This document shows, piece after piece, positions 29,161 through 37,500 of a stretch of DNA of 37,500 bases (within the stretch, counting starts at the first letter, position 1; every line of letters begins with the position of its first letter). Origin of the DNA: Prorocentrum cordatum (lineage: Eukaryota > Sar > Dinophyceae > Prorocentrales > Prorocentraceae); NCBI GenBank assembly GCA_963575745.1, contig CAUYUJ010022437.1:1-37500 (forward strand), in the 5' to 3' direction. The notes beneath the pieces were generated by a model. That model was not told the origin of the DNA. It saw only the letters and a list, made by a program, of their open reading frames with translations, and made no database searches. The position numbers and the translations under genes are program-made.

Positions 29161-30309
29161 GTGTTTTTAATTTGTCGTACCCTGATTATTGTTGTTGCCA
29201 TTATTAATTTTCTTATTATTTGCAGTACTAATATCATTGTTGTATGATTATTAATAGTAGTATTATTACTATTCGTAATACCATTCGTACTATTATTTGC
29301 ATGTGTAGTTTCATGTATAGTATTATGTATTTGTTGTGCAACTGTTTGTTGGTCCCCCTACTGGATGATGCAGACATCTCGGAGGGATCTCGGCGCGATC
29401 CTTTGTCGGAGGCCATCGTCGCCGTGGTCTCGCTAGCTTCGGGGTCCTGGCCCAGGCCTCCCTCTAGAGGACAGGGCCCCCAGGGCCGGCCTTGAAGGGG
29501 AGGGCCTCGACGCCCAGGCGTCGTACAGAAACGAGGACGCGCGCTCCTCGAGCCATGCAGAGCCCGTCCTGGCCCCGAGTATCAGATGCTGCTCGCCTCA
29601 ACTGTCAGTCGTTCACTGCACATGCTGGCCGAGGCCAGTCACGATGCCAATCCAGACGACAATCCAGATATTCAAACAGTGGCGAAGCGTCCTGGCGTGC
29701 CCATAGACCCACCAAACAATGTTATGAGAACTTTTTTTGACCTGCACGAAATGTTCTTCGAATATTTCTGGCCGAGGCCGTCTTGCTTAAACACATCGGG
29801 GTTATGTTCTAAGAGAATTGTGTTTGTTCTTGGAACCTGTCGGGGTTCCAAGAATAAGAACAAGTCGTGGTAGGCCTATAGGAATGCCGGGACGGTCGTT
29901 CCCTGCTCGAGATACTCACGAGCGCCGTCTTTTCCTTTCTCGCAAAAAAATGTTCTGCCACCTGCACGTGCGCCCCTCGAGCCCTCGAGGCCCCCTCCCG
30001 CTCCTCCCCCCCCCCGACGCGGCGCTGCAGGAGCAGGCCCTGCGCCCGGCGCCACCCCAGAAGCGAGTGAGATCGGGGCCCGCCGAACACGGTCGGGTGT
30101 TGCTAGAAGCACCCTTGGCCCGAGGAACCCCCAGGATTCTCGGGGTGGCCCAGACGGCCTCCAGGGCACCCCCTCGCAGGGCCCAGAGGGCCCCTGGGGC
30201 CCCGAAATGGAGCGAAAGGCCGAGGGCACCTTGGGCCGGGGGTACTTCCAGCAACACCCGATACGGGGACTCGGATGTGCCACTGCGCTGGCGCGCCCGA
30301 GGAACATGC
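29161..30309. other. spacer, AT-rich then GC-rich
   Basis: AT-rich (29161-29350), with ATTATTA words, then mixed sequence. A small hairpin lies at 29827-29854: TTCTTGGAACC, six-base loop, GGTTCCAAGAA. No gene was recognised. Confidence 0.45.
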
Positions 30310-30311
30310 AG

Positions 30312-30360
30312 CCGTCGCCGTCGTCGTCGCCGCCGACGCCGCCGCCGCCGTCGTCGCCGC

Positions 30361-30391
<31 letters not shown>

Positions 30392-30412
30392 GCCGTCGTC
30401 GTCGTCATCGTG
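30312..30412 (+). repeat. (GTC/GCC)n microsatellite
   Basis: GTCGTC and GCCGCC trinucleotides. Confidence 0.9.
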
Positions 30413-30587
30413 GGCCGAGGTGACCTTCCGCCGGAGTGGCCTGTGCTGCGGGCCCAATGGGGGCCTCCCGATCGCGGAATGCGATGCGACGGCAGCGGCC
30501 TGCGCGCCTAGTTGTGTCCCCAAGGGGCCCATCCTTGGCCGCGCACTGGAGGTCACTCCTGCCCAGGGCCAGTCTTACGTGTAGCCG
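30411..30587. mobile_element. MITE-like element B, copy 3 (diverged)
   Basis: Left GGTGACCTTCCGCCGGAGTG, right GAGGTCACTCCTGCCCAGG and AGTCTTACGTGTAGCC. The inner arms are eroded, but interior words GGGCCC, CCCGATCGC and GTGTC match the family in order. Confidence 0.65.
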
Positions 30588-30649
30588 AGCTCCCCCCCTC
30601 CCTCTCGCTCTCTCCGGGTGGAGTTTTCAAAGCCTCGGCTGCCCGGACC

Positions 30650-30925
30650 TCTGACGTCCTGATTGTTTCTTTGCGGGGCCCCCGTAGGCCCCGACCATTT
30701 CCCCGGGGCCCACGGGCCGCTCGTGTCGCCGCTCCTTCTGCTCCTGCTCATGTCGCCGCTGCCGCGCCTCCTCCGCCGTCGGGGAAAGCCGACAGCGCGC
30801 TTGCGCCGAACTTGGCCAGTCCGATCCTGGGCCGAGGATCGGTGCGCTTGCCCAGAGAATGGCCTCAGTGTTAATCCCGGGTCGTTTCTTTTGACGGTCC
30901 CGGGGCGCATGGCAACGGCCCCCCG
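30650..30925 (-). repeat. dispersed repeat A, minus-strand copy, apparently interrupted
   Basis: The A tail (GACGTCCTGATTGTTTC, 30653) and the A core (GGGTCGTTTCTTTTGACGG, 30883) are about 200 bases further apart than in intact copies. The intervening sequence is CTCCTGCTC-rich and foreign to the family. Confidence 0.5.
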
Positions 30926-31045
30926 GCTGCCGACAACGACCAGGGGTTGTCCGTCGAGGCTCTTGTTTGCCACGACGCCGGCACGTCTGGGCGGCAGCGT
31001 GCTCCTGCAGGCCTTCCAGACGGGGTCCGATCGCAGAGATCGCGC

Positions 31046-31211
31046 CGTAAAAAGTTCAGGACGGAAGTGTTTCGTCGTTCTCGGCCTCTAGAGGCCCTCA
31101 CCAGGCCCTTGGAACGTCAAACAACGACGCAGGATGAAAGGCCAGTCACGGGGAAAGGATCGGGACTTCCGGGGGCCGCGTATTGAGAAGGTGAGGACGT
31201 CGGGTGTCTGG
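31046..31211 (+). repeat. dispersed repeat A, copy left of element E
   Basis: AAAAAGTTCAGGACGG, GTTCTCGGCCTCTAG, GAACGTCAAACAACGACGC, AGGATGAAAGGCC, then GAGGACGTCGGGTGTCTGGG. It ends exactly where E copy 2 begins. Confidence 0.8.
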
Positions 31212-31382
31212 GATTAGATGGGGTCGGAGGATCGCGCCGCATTGCCGATGCATCGGCGATGTGACTCGATGCGGAGCCCGATGTTCTCCACTCCGACGTC
31301 GCCGATGCATCGCGGACGTCGCCGGTGCATCGGCGGTGCATCGGCGGTGCGGCGCGATCCTCCGACCCCACCTGCTCGGACA
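31212..31382. mobile_element. MITE-like element E, copy 2
   Basis: Arms AGATGGGGTCGGAGGATCG and CGATCCTCCGACCCCACCTG are inverted. The interior has repeated GATGCATCGGCG and GCATCGGCGGT units. It is flanked on both sides by A copies in the same orientation. Confidence 0.8.
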
Positions 31383-31384
31383 GT

Positions 31385-31556
31385 CGTGACACAAAAATCA
31401 CGACGGAAGGTGTCTTGCTGTTTTCGGCCTCTGGTGGCCCCTGGCCCTCGGGACCGTTAAGGAACGACTCAGGATGACAAGCCTGTGCCGGGGAACGGGT
31501 CGAGGCTTCTTTGGGGCCCGACGTCATGAAACATTCATGACGTCGGGGGTCTGGGG
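31385..31556 (+). repeat. dispersed repeat A, copy right of element E
   Basis: ACAAAAATCACGACGG, GCTGTTTTCGGCCTCTGG, GGACCGTTAAGGAACGACTC, AGGATGACAAGCC, then TTCATGACGTCGGGGGTCTG. Confidence 0.85.
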
Positions 31557-31585
31557 GGGGTCTGCCCAGTGTTCGTTCGACTGGA

Positions 31586-31760
31586 TGTAAGAGTGACTTT
31601 TCGCCAGAGTCACCTTTGGTGCGGGCCCACTGGGCTCCCGCGATCGCCGAACGCGAGGCGGCAGTGGCGTCTTGTGCGCTTGTTTTTGGCCCCCCCGCGG
31701 CCCCCAACAAGCCGCGCACCAAAGGTCACTCTTACCCATGGTCACTGTTGCGTGTAGCCG
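31586..31760. mobile_element. MITE-like element B, copy 4
   Basis: Best-preserved ends: left GTAAGAGTGACTTTTCGCC plus AGAGTCACCTTTGGTGCGGG; right CGCACCAAAGGTCACTCTTA plus GGTCACTGTTGCG. The inner 13 bases of the arms (ACCTTTGGTGCGG and its complement) are nearly perfect. It lies 30 bases after an A copy. Confidence 0.85.
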
Positions 31761-31799
31761 ACCTGTGCGCGGGCGGGCAAGATCTGTTCGCCATGGGGG

Positions 31800-31955
31800 G
31801 CACAGGTCCTGAGAGAAACCGGCCCTGGCACATTTTGCCGTTTTCGGGCTCTCGGGACCCTCCGCGGGCCCCGGGATCGTCAGAAAACGACTCAGGATGA
31901 AAAACTCGTCCTTGGGGAAGGCCCCAGGGTCCAGGATCCGTTTCCCTCGGGGCCC
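31800..31955 (+). repeat. dispersed repeat A, diverged copy
   Basis: Core GGGATCGTCAGAAAACGACTC, AGGATGAAAAACTCGTCC and GGCCCCAGGGTCCAGGATCC are recognisable. The head and tail boxes are largely lost. Confidence 0.65.
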
Positions 31956-31964
31956 GTTCACCCA

Positions 31965-32160
31965 TGCTACAGTTGTATCCATATCCACTGCATCTTGGAA
32001 TGTCGAGCTCATCCCCCCAGAAACCCAAGGCGCAGTGGATGTGGATGGCGACCTGCCCCGAGAGGCTAGGTGTTTATCCATATCCACTGCGCCTCAGCCT
32101 TTTGGCGCCCCTTCCCAGAAAGTCCAAGACGCAGTCGGCATGGATACACAACCTGCCCGC
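31965..32160. repeat. TCCATATCCACTGC direct and inverted repeats
   Basis: TCCATATCCACTGC occurs at about 31979 and 32078. GCAGTGGATGTGGAT, its approximate inverse, lies between them at about 32033. The same motif forms the hairpin at 2748-2807. Confidence 0.65.
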
Positions 32161-32217
32161 AGACTGGGCAGGATCCTGTCGGCGTCGCCGTGGACGTGAT
32201 TCGCCGGCGGCGAACAG

Positions 32218-32293
32218 TTGGATGATCTGTGCGTGTTGGCCAGAGGAGGGTATCATGTTCTTGACGGATGTTCTTCTGGCCTGGGTCCCACCC
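32218..32293 (+). repeat. repeat G fragment (3' third)
   Basis: GTGTTGGCC, GAGGGTATCATGTTCTTGA and GATGTTCTTCTGGCCTGGGTC match the end of G copies 1 and 2. It runs directly into an A copy. Confidence 0.5.
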
Positions 32294-32475
32294 CAGACAT
32301 GATAGCGTCGCAAAAAAATCAGGACGGCACATTTTTCACTATCTTTGGCCCTTGGGGGCCCTCGCCGGGCCTCGGGACCGTCAAAGGACGACTCAGGACG
32401 AAAAACCGGTCCTGGGGAAAAGGTCGGGACTCAGGGACGCCGTCTTAAAAAAATCAGGACGTCGCATGTCTGGGA
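32294..32475 (+). repeat. dispersed repeat A, well-preserved copy
   Basis: CAGACATGATAGCGTCG, AAAAAAATCAGGACGGC, CTATCTTTGGCCCTTGG, GGGACCGTCAAAGGACGACTC (family core), CGAAAAACCGGTCCTGG, second AAAAAAATCAGGACGTCGC, ATGTCTGGG. It aligns with 11249-11431 over its whole length. Confidence 0.88.
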
Positions 32476-32779
32476 CTGTGTCTCGTTCGTCCTCCCTGGG
32501 CGCTGCCATGCGCGCAGCTGTCGCCCCTTCCCTTCGCCCTGGAGCTTCCAGCGGAGCGGTCTCCTACCCTGGTCAGAGTAGGCACCCCTCGCTCTCCTCG
32601 TGCTGGCCTGCGCTGGCAGTGAGAAGGAGGGCTGGGACAGGTACGGCTAGACGTACGGCAAGGGGGACGTCGTCGTGGCGCTGATCGACCTGGAGAGCCG
32701 GCCCCCCGCGACCCAGTGAGAAGGAGGACGAGGAGGAGGACGAACGCCACATGCTGACGCATAAGGTCCAAGCAACGTC
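32476..32779. other. spacer, nothing recognised
   Basis: No motif or repeat family. Confidence 0.35.
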
Positions 32780-33350
32780 AAACAAAAAAGAGGAGGAGGA
32801 GCAGGAGGAGGAGGAGGAGGAGGGTGAAGGATTGGGGTCCTGAGCGGGTCCTTGTGATGTTTCTTCGTGTTCGGGCTCCAGTGGCTAACCTCCTCGATGC
32901 GGAGCTGCGCGCGGGTTTCTCGGGTCTGCGCTGGACCGTCCTGGGCGGCGCTAGCCAAAAAGATCCGCACGAAGCTCCGAATTCTTGTGCTCTTGTATGA
33001 CCTGTTCTTATCCAGCGGCCGGGAGGAGGATGGATGAGGAGGTTTGGAATTGTAAGATGAGGAGCAGGAGGAGGAGGAGGAGGAGCAGGAGCAGGAGGAG
33101 TGATGGTGACGGGGAGAAGGAGGAGGAGGAGGAGGAGGAGGAGGAGGAGGAGGAGGAGGAGGAGGAGGAGGAGTTCTGGTGAGGAGGTGGAGGAGGAGGA
33201 GGAGCAGGAGCAGCTCAGGAGGAAGAGGAGGAGGAGCAAGAGGAGGAGCAAGTAGAAGGAGGAGGATGAGGAGGAATGACAATTAGGAGGAGGGGGAGGA
33301 GGAGGAGGGGCAGGCCTGGAGGGGCAGGAAGTCTGCAGGAGAAGGCAGGG
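32780..33350 (+). repeat. (GGA)n purine tracts with complex spacer
   Basis: GGA-rich at 32788-32822 and 33055-33315, with GAGCAGGAG variants. Complex sequence occupies 32825-33050. Here purines are on the + strand, opposite to the tracts in the RING-CH introns. Confidence 0.92.
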
Positions 33351-33465
33351 GGGGAGGGCAGCGGCGAGACGGGCACCTGGCAGGCCCGCGCTCGGTTTCA
33401 TGAAGAACGGGCACGCCATCCCCGCTGACGCCTGGGCGATCCCAAGGCCGCGGCTGCGCGTGCCC

Positions 33466-33473
33466 CTCATCGT

Positions 33474-33545
<72 letters not shown>

Positions 33546-33582
33546 AGGCGTCGGCGTCGGCGTCGGCGTCGGCGAAGGTGAA

Positions 33583-33614
<32 letters not shown>

Positions 33615-33772
33615 TGTCAGCGGCTGCGGCGGCGGCGTCAGCGTCGGCGTTGTCATCGTCGTCGTCGTCGTCGGCGGCGGCGTCGGCGTCGGCGTCGGCG
33701 TCGTCGGCGTCGTCGTCGTCCTCGTTGTCGGCGGCGTCGGTGTCGGCGTCGGCGTCGGCGTCGGCGTCGACG
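33466..33772 (+). repeat. (GTCGGC)n hexanucleotide microsatellite
   Basis: Mostly GGCGTC/GTCGGC, with trinucleotide GTCGTC edges and a few GAA or TCA variants. Val/Gly, Ala/Ser and minus Thr/Pro frames are artefacts. Confidence 0.95.
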
Positions 33773-33940
33773 ACGCGATGGCCCCGTGGGCCATGCGGCC
33801 AACCCGTCGCAGCCGGCAGATCACCGGGCTAGCGCAAACGGGGCTCAGCTAGAACTCAGTACAGTCCAGACGCGGGACTGAGGACCACTTGGTGCTGAGG
33901 GGCTCTGGTTTTCTGGCCGTTCCTTCAGTCCAGGTCTTCC

Positions 33941-34107
33941 AGATGGGGTCCGAGTAGAAGCAGTCGGAGGATCGCGCCCCATCGCCGATGCATCGACTAT
34001 GCGGCTCGATGTGGAGCCTTATTCTGTTCACACCCACGTCGCCGATGAGTCGCCGATGCAATTGGCGATGCGGCGCGGTCCTCCGATCCCATCTGCTCGG
34101 ACCCCAT
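33941..34107. mobile_element. MITE-like element E, copy 3
   Basis: Left AGATGGGGTCCGAGTAGA and GTCGGAGGATCGCGCC; right GGCGCGGTCCTCCGATCCC and ATCTGCTCGGACCCCAT. The interior repeats CGCCGATGCATCG and CACGTCGCCGATGAG. Outer and inner arm pairs are both kept, defining the full element at about 167 bp. Confidence 0.85.
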
Positions 34108-34221
34108 TTCGGAAGCCTCTGGGGACTGTTTTTGGAGTCTTGTTTGACCATTTTTGGAGTAATGTTTGAGTATTTTTAACTTTTCCGTCGAACATCTCCC
34201 TGTAGGGGAACACGCCCGACA

Positions 34222-34428
34222 GCCTGTTTTTCTTTAGATTCGGGCAAGTTTACTTGCATGGACGGGGGGGGGGGCTGAGTCTGAAGCAAGCCGAAAACAA
34301 TTCGACTTGCGGAAATCACGCAAGTCGAAAGGCACTTGCACGCTCGTGTTCGCTTGAAGAGGGGCGAGGGGGGGGGGGGGGGGGCGAACGCCATGCAAGT
34401 AAACTTGCCCGAATCCAAAAAAACAGGC
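34222..34428. mobile_element. foldback element with 38-bp arms and an inner hairpin
   Basis: Left arm 34222-34260 and right arm 34392-34428 are inverted copies containing ATTCGGGCAAGTTTACTTG and its complement, with few mismatches. Inside, TTCGACTTGC and GCAAGTCGAA (about 34299-34327) form a second perfect stem. G-runs border the interior on both sides. No coding capacity. Confidence 0.8.
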
Positions 34429-34570
34429 TCTTAAAGCAACGCCCCTCCGTTCATTACCTGGCGTCCCCCGTGGCTGCACGGTGACTGTATGGCCCGCAGG
34501 GACCTCTTAGTTCGGCAGGGCTCGGTTCGGGGAGAGCGGCTCGCGTCCCCAGAGGCTGCCTACCATCCTT

Positions 34571-34730
34571 CAGGGGAGAAAAAAATCACGCAGACACGAG
34601 TGATCGTCGATCCCCCAGAAAACATGGGAAAAGATGTGGGCAGTGGGGGGGAAGACAGAAACCCAGAAGGTATGGGGAAGTACGGGGAATCCCGTTATTT
34701 TTTTTTGTGTGTGTCCCAGGGCCCCTTCAA
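34571..34730 (+). repeat. dispersed repeat C, copy 6
   Basis: CGCAGACACGAGTGATCG, TCGATCCCCCAGAAAACATG, GGAAGACAGAAACCC, GGGGAATCCCG, T-run, TGTGTGTCCCAGGGCCCC. Confidence 0.8.
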
Positions 34731-35185
34731 CACTGCAGCGCACTCTTCCTGGATTGGTTGAGCCCGGCTTGCGCTGAGCCGGACTCGTCCACGCCCGACC
34801 CTCTCTGCGTCCTCGTCGTCGGCTTCGCCCTCGTCGCCCTCCTGGCCTCGCAGAAGACGCCCGGCGTGAGCGTGCGGATGGCCGCACGATATGGCCGCAG
34901 GGTCTCTTGCATCGGCGTCGGGCCCCCTCCCCGGCGCGCGGAGCGGAGTCGGGGCGGCGCCGAGGAGGCGCCATCCCGGGGTGGGGGGGGATGTCCGGCG
35001 CCGATCGGAGATGTCCGCGCAGCACGCCGAGAGTTCGGGTTCCTCTTGTTGCTCTCCTGCTGCCGTCGTCGTCCTCGTTGTCTCCGTAGGTTGGTTTGCA
35101 ATCCAATGCGGCGGCGATTGCGAAGATTGCTTGGCCATGTTTGGCCAGAGTTCCCAGAACACCACTCCTGTGCCATATTTCAGAT
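34731..35185. other. GC-rich spacer, nothing recognised
   Basis: Complex sequence before the satellite. Frames are open without motifs. Confidence 0.35.
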
Positions 35186-36971
35186 GCCCGAGCTGAGGCA
35201 GGCTGAGGCCGAGGCAGGCTGAGGCTGAGGCACGCCGAGGCAGGCTGAGGCTGAGGCTGAGGCAGGCTGAGGTTGAGGCAGGCTGAGGCTGAGGCTGCCG
35301 CAGGCTGAGGCTGAGGCAGGCTGAAGTTGAGGCTGAGGCAGGCTGAGGCTGAGGCAGGCTGAGACTGAGGCTGCGGCAGGTTGAGGCTGAGGCTGAGGCT
35401 GATGCAGGCTGAGGCTGAGGCTGAGGCAGGCTGAGGCTGAGGCTGAGGCAGGTTGAGGCTGAGGCCGAGGCATGCTGAGGCTGAGGCTGAGGCAAGCCGA
35501 GGCAGGGTGAGGTTGAGGCTGAGGCTGAGGCAGGCTGAGGCTGAGGCTGAGGCTGGCTGAGGCTGAGGCAAGCTGCGGCTGAGGCAGGCTGAGGCTCAGG
35601 CTGATGCAGGCTGAGGCTGAGGCTGAGGCTGAGGCTGAGGCTGAGGCTGAGGCTGAGGCTGAGGCAGGCTGAGGCTGAGGCCGAGGCAAGCCGAGGCAGG
35701 CTGAGGCTGAGGCTGACGCTGATGCTGAGGCAGGCTGAGGCTGAGACAGGGTGAGGCTGAGGCTGAGGCAGGCTGAGGCTGAGGCAGGCTGAGGCTGATG
35801 AGGCCGAGGCAGGCTCAGGAGGCCGAGGCAGGCTGAGGCTGAGGCAGGCTGAGACTGAGGCAGGCTGAGGCTGAGGCACGCCGAGGCAGGCTGAGGCTGA
35901 GGCTGAGGCAGGCTGAGGTTGAGGCAGGCTGAGGCTGAGGCTGCCGCAGGCTGAGGCTGAGGCAGGCTGAAGTTGAGGCTGCGGCTGAGGCTGAGGCTGA
36001 GCTGAGGCAGGCTGAGGCTGAGGCTGCGGCAGGTGAGCTGAGGCTGGGCAAGGGCTGAGGCCGAGTGCAGGCTGAGGGCTGAGGCTGAGGCGATTGATGG
36101 CAGGTGAGGCTGAGGCTGAGGCAGGCTGAGGCTGAGGCTGAGGCCTGGCTGAGGCTGAGGCAGGCTGAGGCTGAGGCTGCAGCTGGCTAGGCAGGCTGAG
36201 GCTGAGGCGCTGAGGCTGATGAGGCTGAGGCTGAGGCAGGCTGAGGCTGAGGCCGAGGCAGGGCTGAGGCTGAGGCTGAAGCAGGCTGAGGCTGAGGCTG
36301 AGGCTGAGGCAGGCTGAGGCTGAGGCTGAGGCAGGCTGAGGCAGGCTGAGGCTGATGAGGCCGAGGCAGGCTCAGGAGGCCGAGGCAGGCTGAGGCTGAG
36401 GCAGGCTGAGACTGAGGCTGAGGCAGGCTGAGGCTGAGGCTGAGGCTGATGCAGGCTGAGGCTGAGAGGCTGAGGCTGAGGCTGAGGCAGGCTGAGGCTG
36501 AGGCTGAGGCCGAGGCAGGCTGAGGCTTAGGCTGAGGCAAGCCGAGGCAGGCTGAGGCTGAGGCTGAGGCAGTGGCTGAGGCTGAGGCAAGCTGCGGCTG
36601 AGGCTCAGGAGGCTGAGGCTGATGCAGGCTGAGGTTGATGCATGCTGAGGCTGAGGCTGAGGCAGGCTGAGACTTAGGCTGAGGCTGATGCAGGCTGAGG
36701 CTTAGAGGCTGACGCTGAGGCTGAGGCAGGCTGAGGCTGAGGCTGAGGCCGAGGCAGGTTGAGGCTGAGGCTGAGGCAAGCCGAGGCAGGCTGAGGCTGA
36801 GGCTGAGGCTGAAGCTGAGGCAGGCTGAGGCTGAGGCAGGCTGAGGCTGAGGCTGAGGCTGAGGCTGAGGCTGAGGCAGGCTGAGGCTGAGGCCGAGGCA
36901 AGCCGAGGCAGGCTGAGGCTGAGGCTGAGGCAGGCTGAGGCTGAGGCAGGCTGAGGCTGAGGCCGAGGCAG
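35186..36971 (+). repeat. GAGGCT/GAGGCAGGCT satellite, about 1.8 kb
   Basis: Built from hexamer GAGGCT and decamer GAGGCAGGCT. Higher-order copies are visible: about 110 bases at 35221 recur near-exactly at about 35868, a GATGAGGCCGAGGCAGGCTC block at about 35797 recurs at about 36354, and about 120 bases at 36440 recur at 36686. Single-base slips cluster at 36030-36190. The minus-strand Pro-Gln/Ala-Ser frames are repeat products. Confidence 0.97.
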
Positions 36972-36974
36972 GCG

Positions 36975-37138
36975 AATCCTTCGGAATCCTTAGGATTCCC
37001 TAGGAATCCTTAGAAATCCCTAGGAATCAGGAGTCATAAGGATTCCTAAGGTTTCCTAAGGTTTCCTAAGGATTCCTATGGATTCCTAAGGATGCCTAAG
37101 GATGCCTTAAGAATCCCTAGGATTCCATTGGATCCTAA
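36975..37138. repeat. GGATTCCTAA-type degenerate array
   Basis: About 14 loose units of 10-12 nt. The first part reads mostly AATCCTTAGG and the later part its reverse complement, CCTAAGGATT, so the array changes orientation near 37030. Confidence 0.85.
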
Positions 37139-37312
37139 GGCCGTTGCCACTGCGACTGTCATTGCGAATGCGACTGCGACTGCGAGAACAGCAGAATTCT
37201 ACAACTGGATTCTCACCTGAATCTTAAGGGGAATGCTTCCAGATATGCTTATACACATCGCTGTTAGGTTGCTTTGCCGGGATAGGGTTTTATGTAGTTA
37301 CAATGTATCTGC

Positions 37313-37343
<31 letters not shown>

Positions 37344-37403
37344 CACATATATACATGTGCTTATGAAGACAACAGAAAACGCTGCCCAAGCCGCCCGCGG
37401 CAG
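37139..37403. other. AT-richer spacer with (AT)n
   Basis: GCGACT words at 37150-37185 and an (AT)n run at about 37314-37339. Composition switches abruptly to GC-rich after 37380. Confidence 0.6.
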
Positions 37404-37500
37404 GCGGCGACAGCGCGCCTCGCCGCCGCACCGGCGCGCCCGCTCGGCGCGACGGGCCGCGCGCGTCGGGCGGGGGCCGAAGGGCTGCGCCGGCCCTGCC
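37404..37500 (+). CDS. possible exon start (speculative)
   Basis: After CGGCAG|G the phase-0 frame is open to the window end and begins AATARLAAAPARPLG. It is GC-rich with mostly GC-ending codons, like exons 1-3, and its acceptor resembles that of exon 2. It would be in phase with a donor at 16011/16012. No domain is recognisable, other frames are partly open too, and it may belong to a different gene or be non-coding. Confidence 0.2.

Noticed and set aside
34570-36901. Minus-strand Pro/Gln/Ala/Ser-rich proteins up to about 390 codons
   Set aside because: Products of the GAGGCT satellite, open in all minus frames, breaking at single-base slips.

Overview
This window looks like nuclear DNA of a unicellular eukaryotic alga. 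A dinoflagellate is the best guess (about 0.65). It is GC-rich and full of microsatellites, minisatellites, foldback elements and short dispersed repeats. It has almost no recognisable coding sequence, and no bacterial-style operons, tRNAs, rRNAs or CRISPR arrays were seen. The one convincing gene has very long introns with AG|GC donors and AG|G acceptors, a splice style known from dinoflagellates. No dinoflagellate spliced-leader relic was seen, so the assignment rests on splice style, composition and repeat load.

Gene: three short + strand exons together encode one complete RING-CH (RINGv, MARCH-type) zinc finger of an E3 ubiquitin ligase. Exon 1 (1-53, cut by the window edge) gives the first Cys pair, CRICHEE. 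Exon 2 (5603-5658) gives the second pair, CAC. Exon 3 (15912-16044) gives HxxC and the last CxxC. Joining them at AG|GC...AG|G boundaries keeps the frame and gives all eight metal ligands with canonical spacing: C-x2-C-x18-C-x-C-x7-H-x2-C-x12-C-x2-C. The introns are about 5.5 kb and 10.3 kb. The gene either stops at 16042-16044 or continues through a third AG|GCCGC donor at 16011/16012. A possible further exon begins at 37404.

Introns (54-15911): these hold large (TCC)n/CT tracts, all with pyrimidines on the sense strand, and dispersed repeats that I label A, C, D, F, G, M, N and P, plus foldback elements. Downstream (16045-37403) is repeat-dominated: palindromic GC modules, an 18-nt minisatellite, a 1.6-kb inverted structure with two opposed arrays of another 18-nt unit, (TTG)n, (TG)n, (TAC)n, (GTCGGC)n and purine or pyrimidine tracts in both orientations. 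It also holds two MITE-like families (B and E), clustered copies of family A, and 1.8 kb of GAGGCT-based satellite with higher-order duplications.

Most long open frames here come from low-complexity repeats whose unit length is a multiple of three, so they are not annotated as genes. No transposase, reverse transcriptase or other autonomous mobile-element protein was recognised. The small elements would have to be mobilised from elsewhere, or be fossils.
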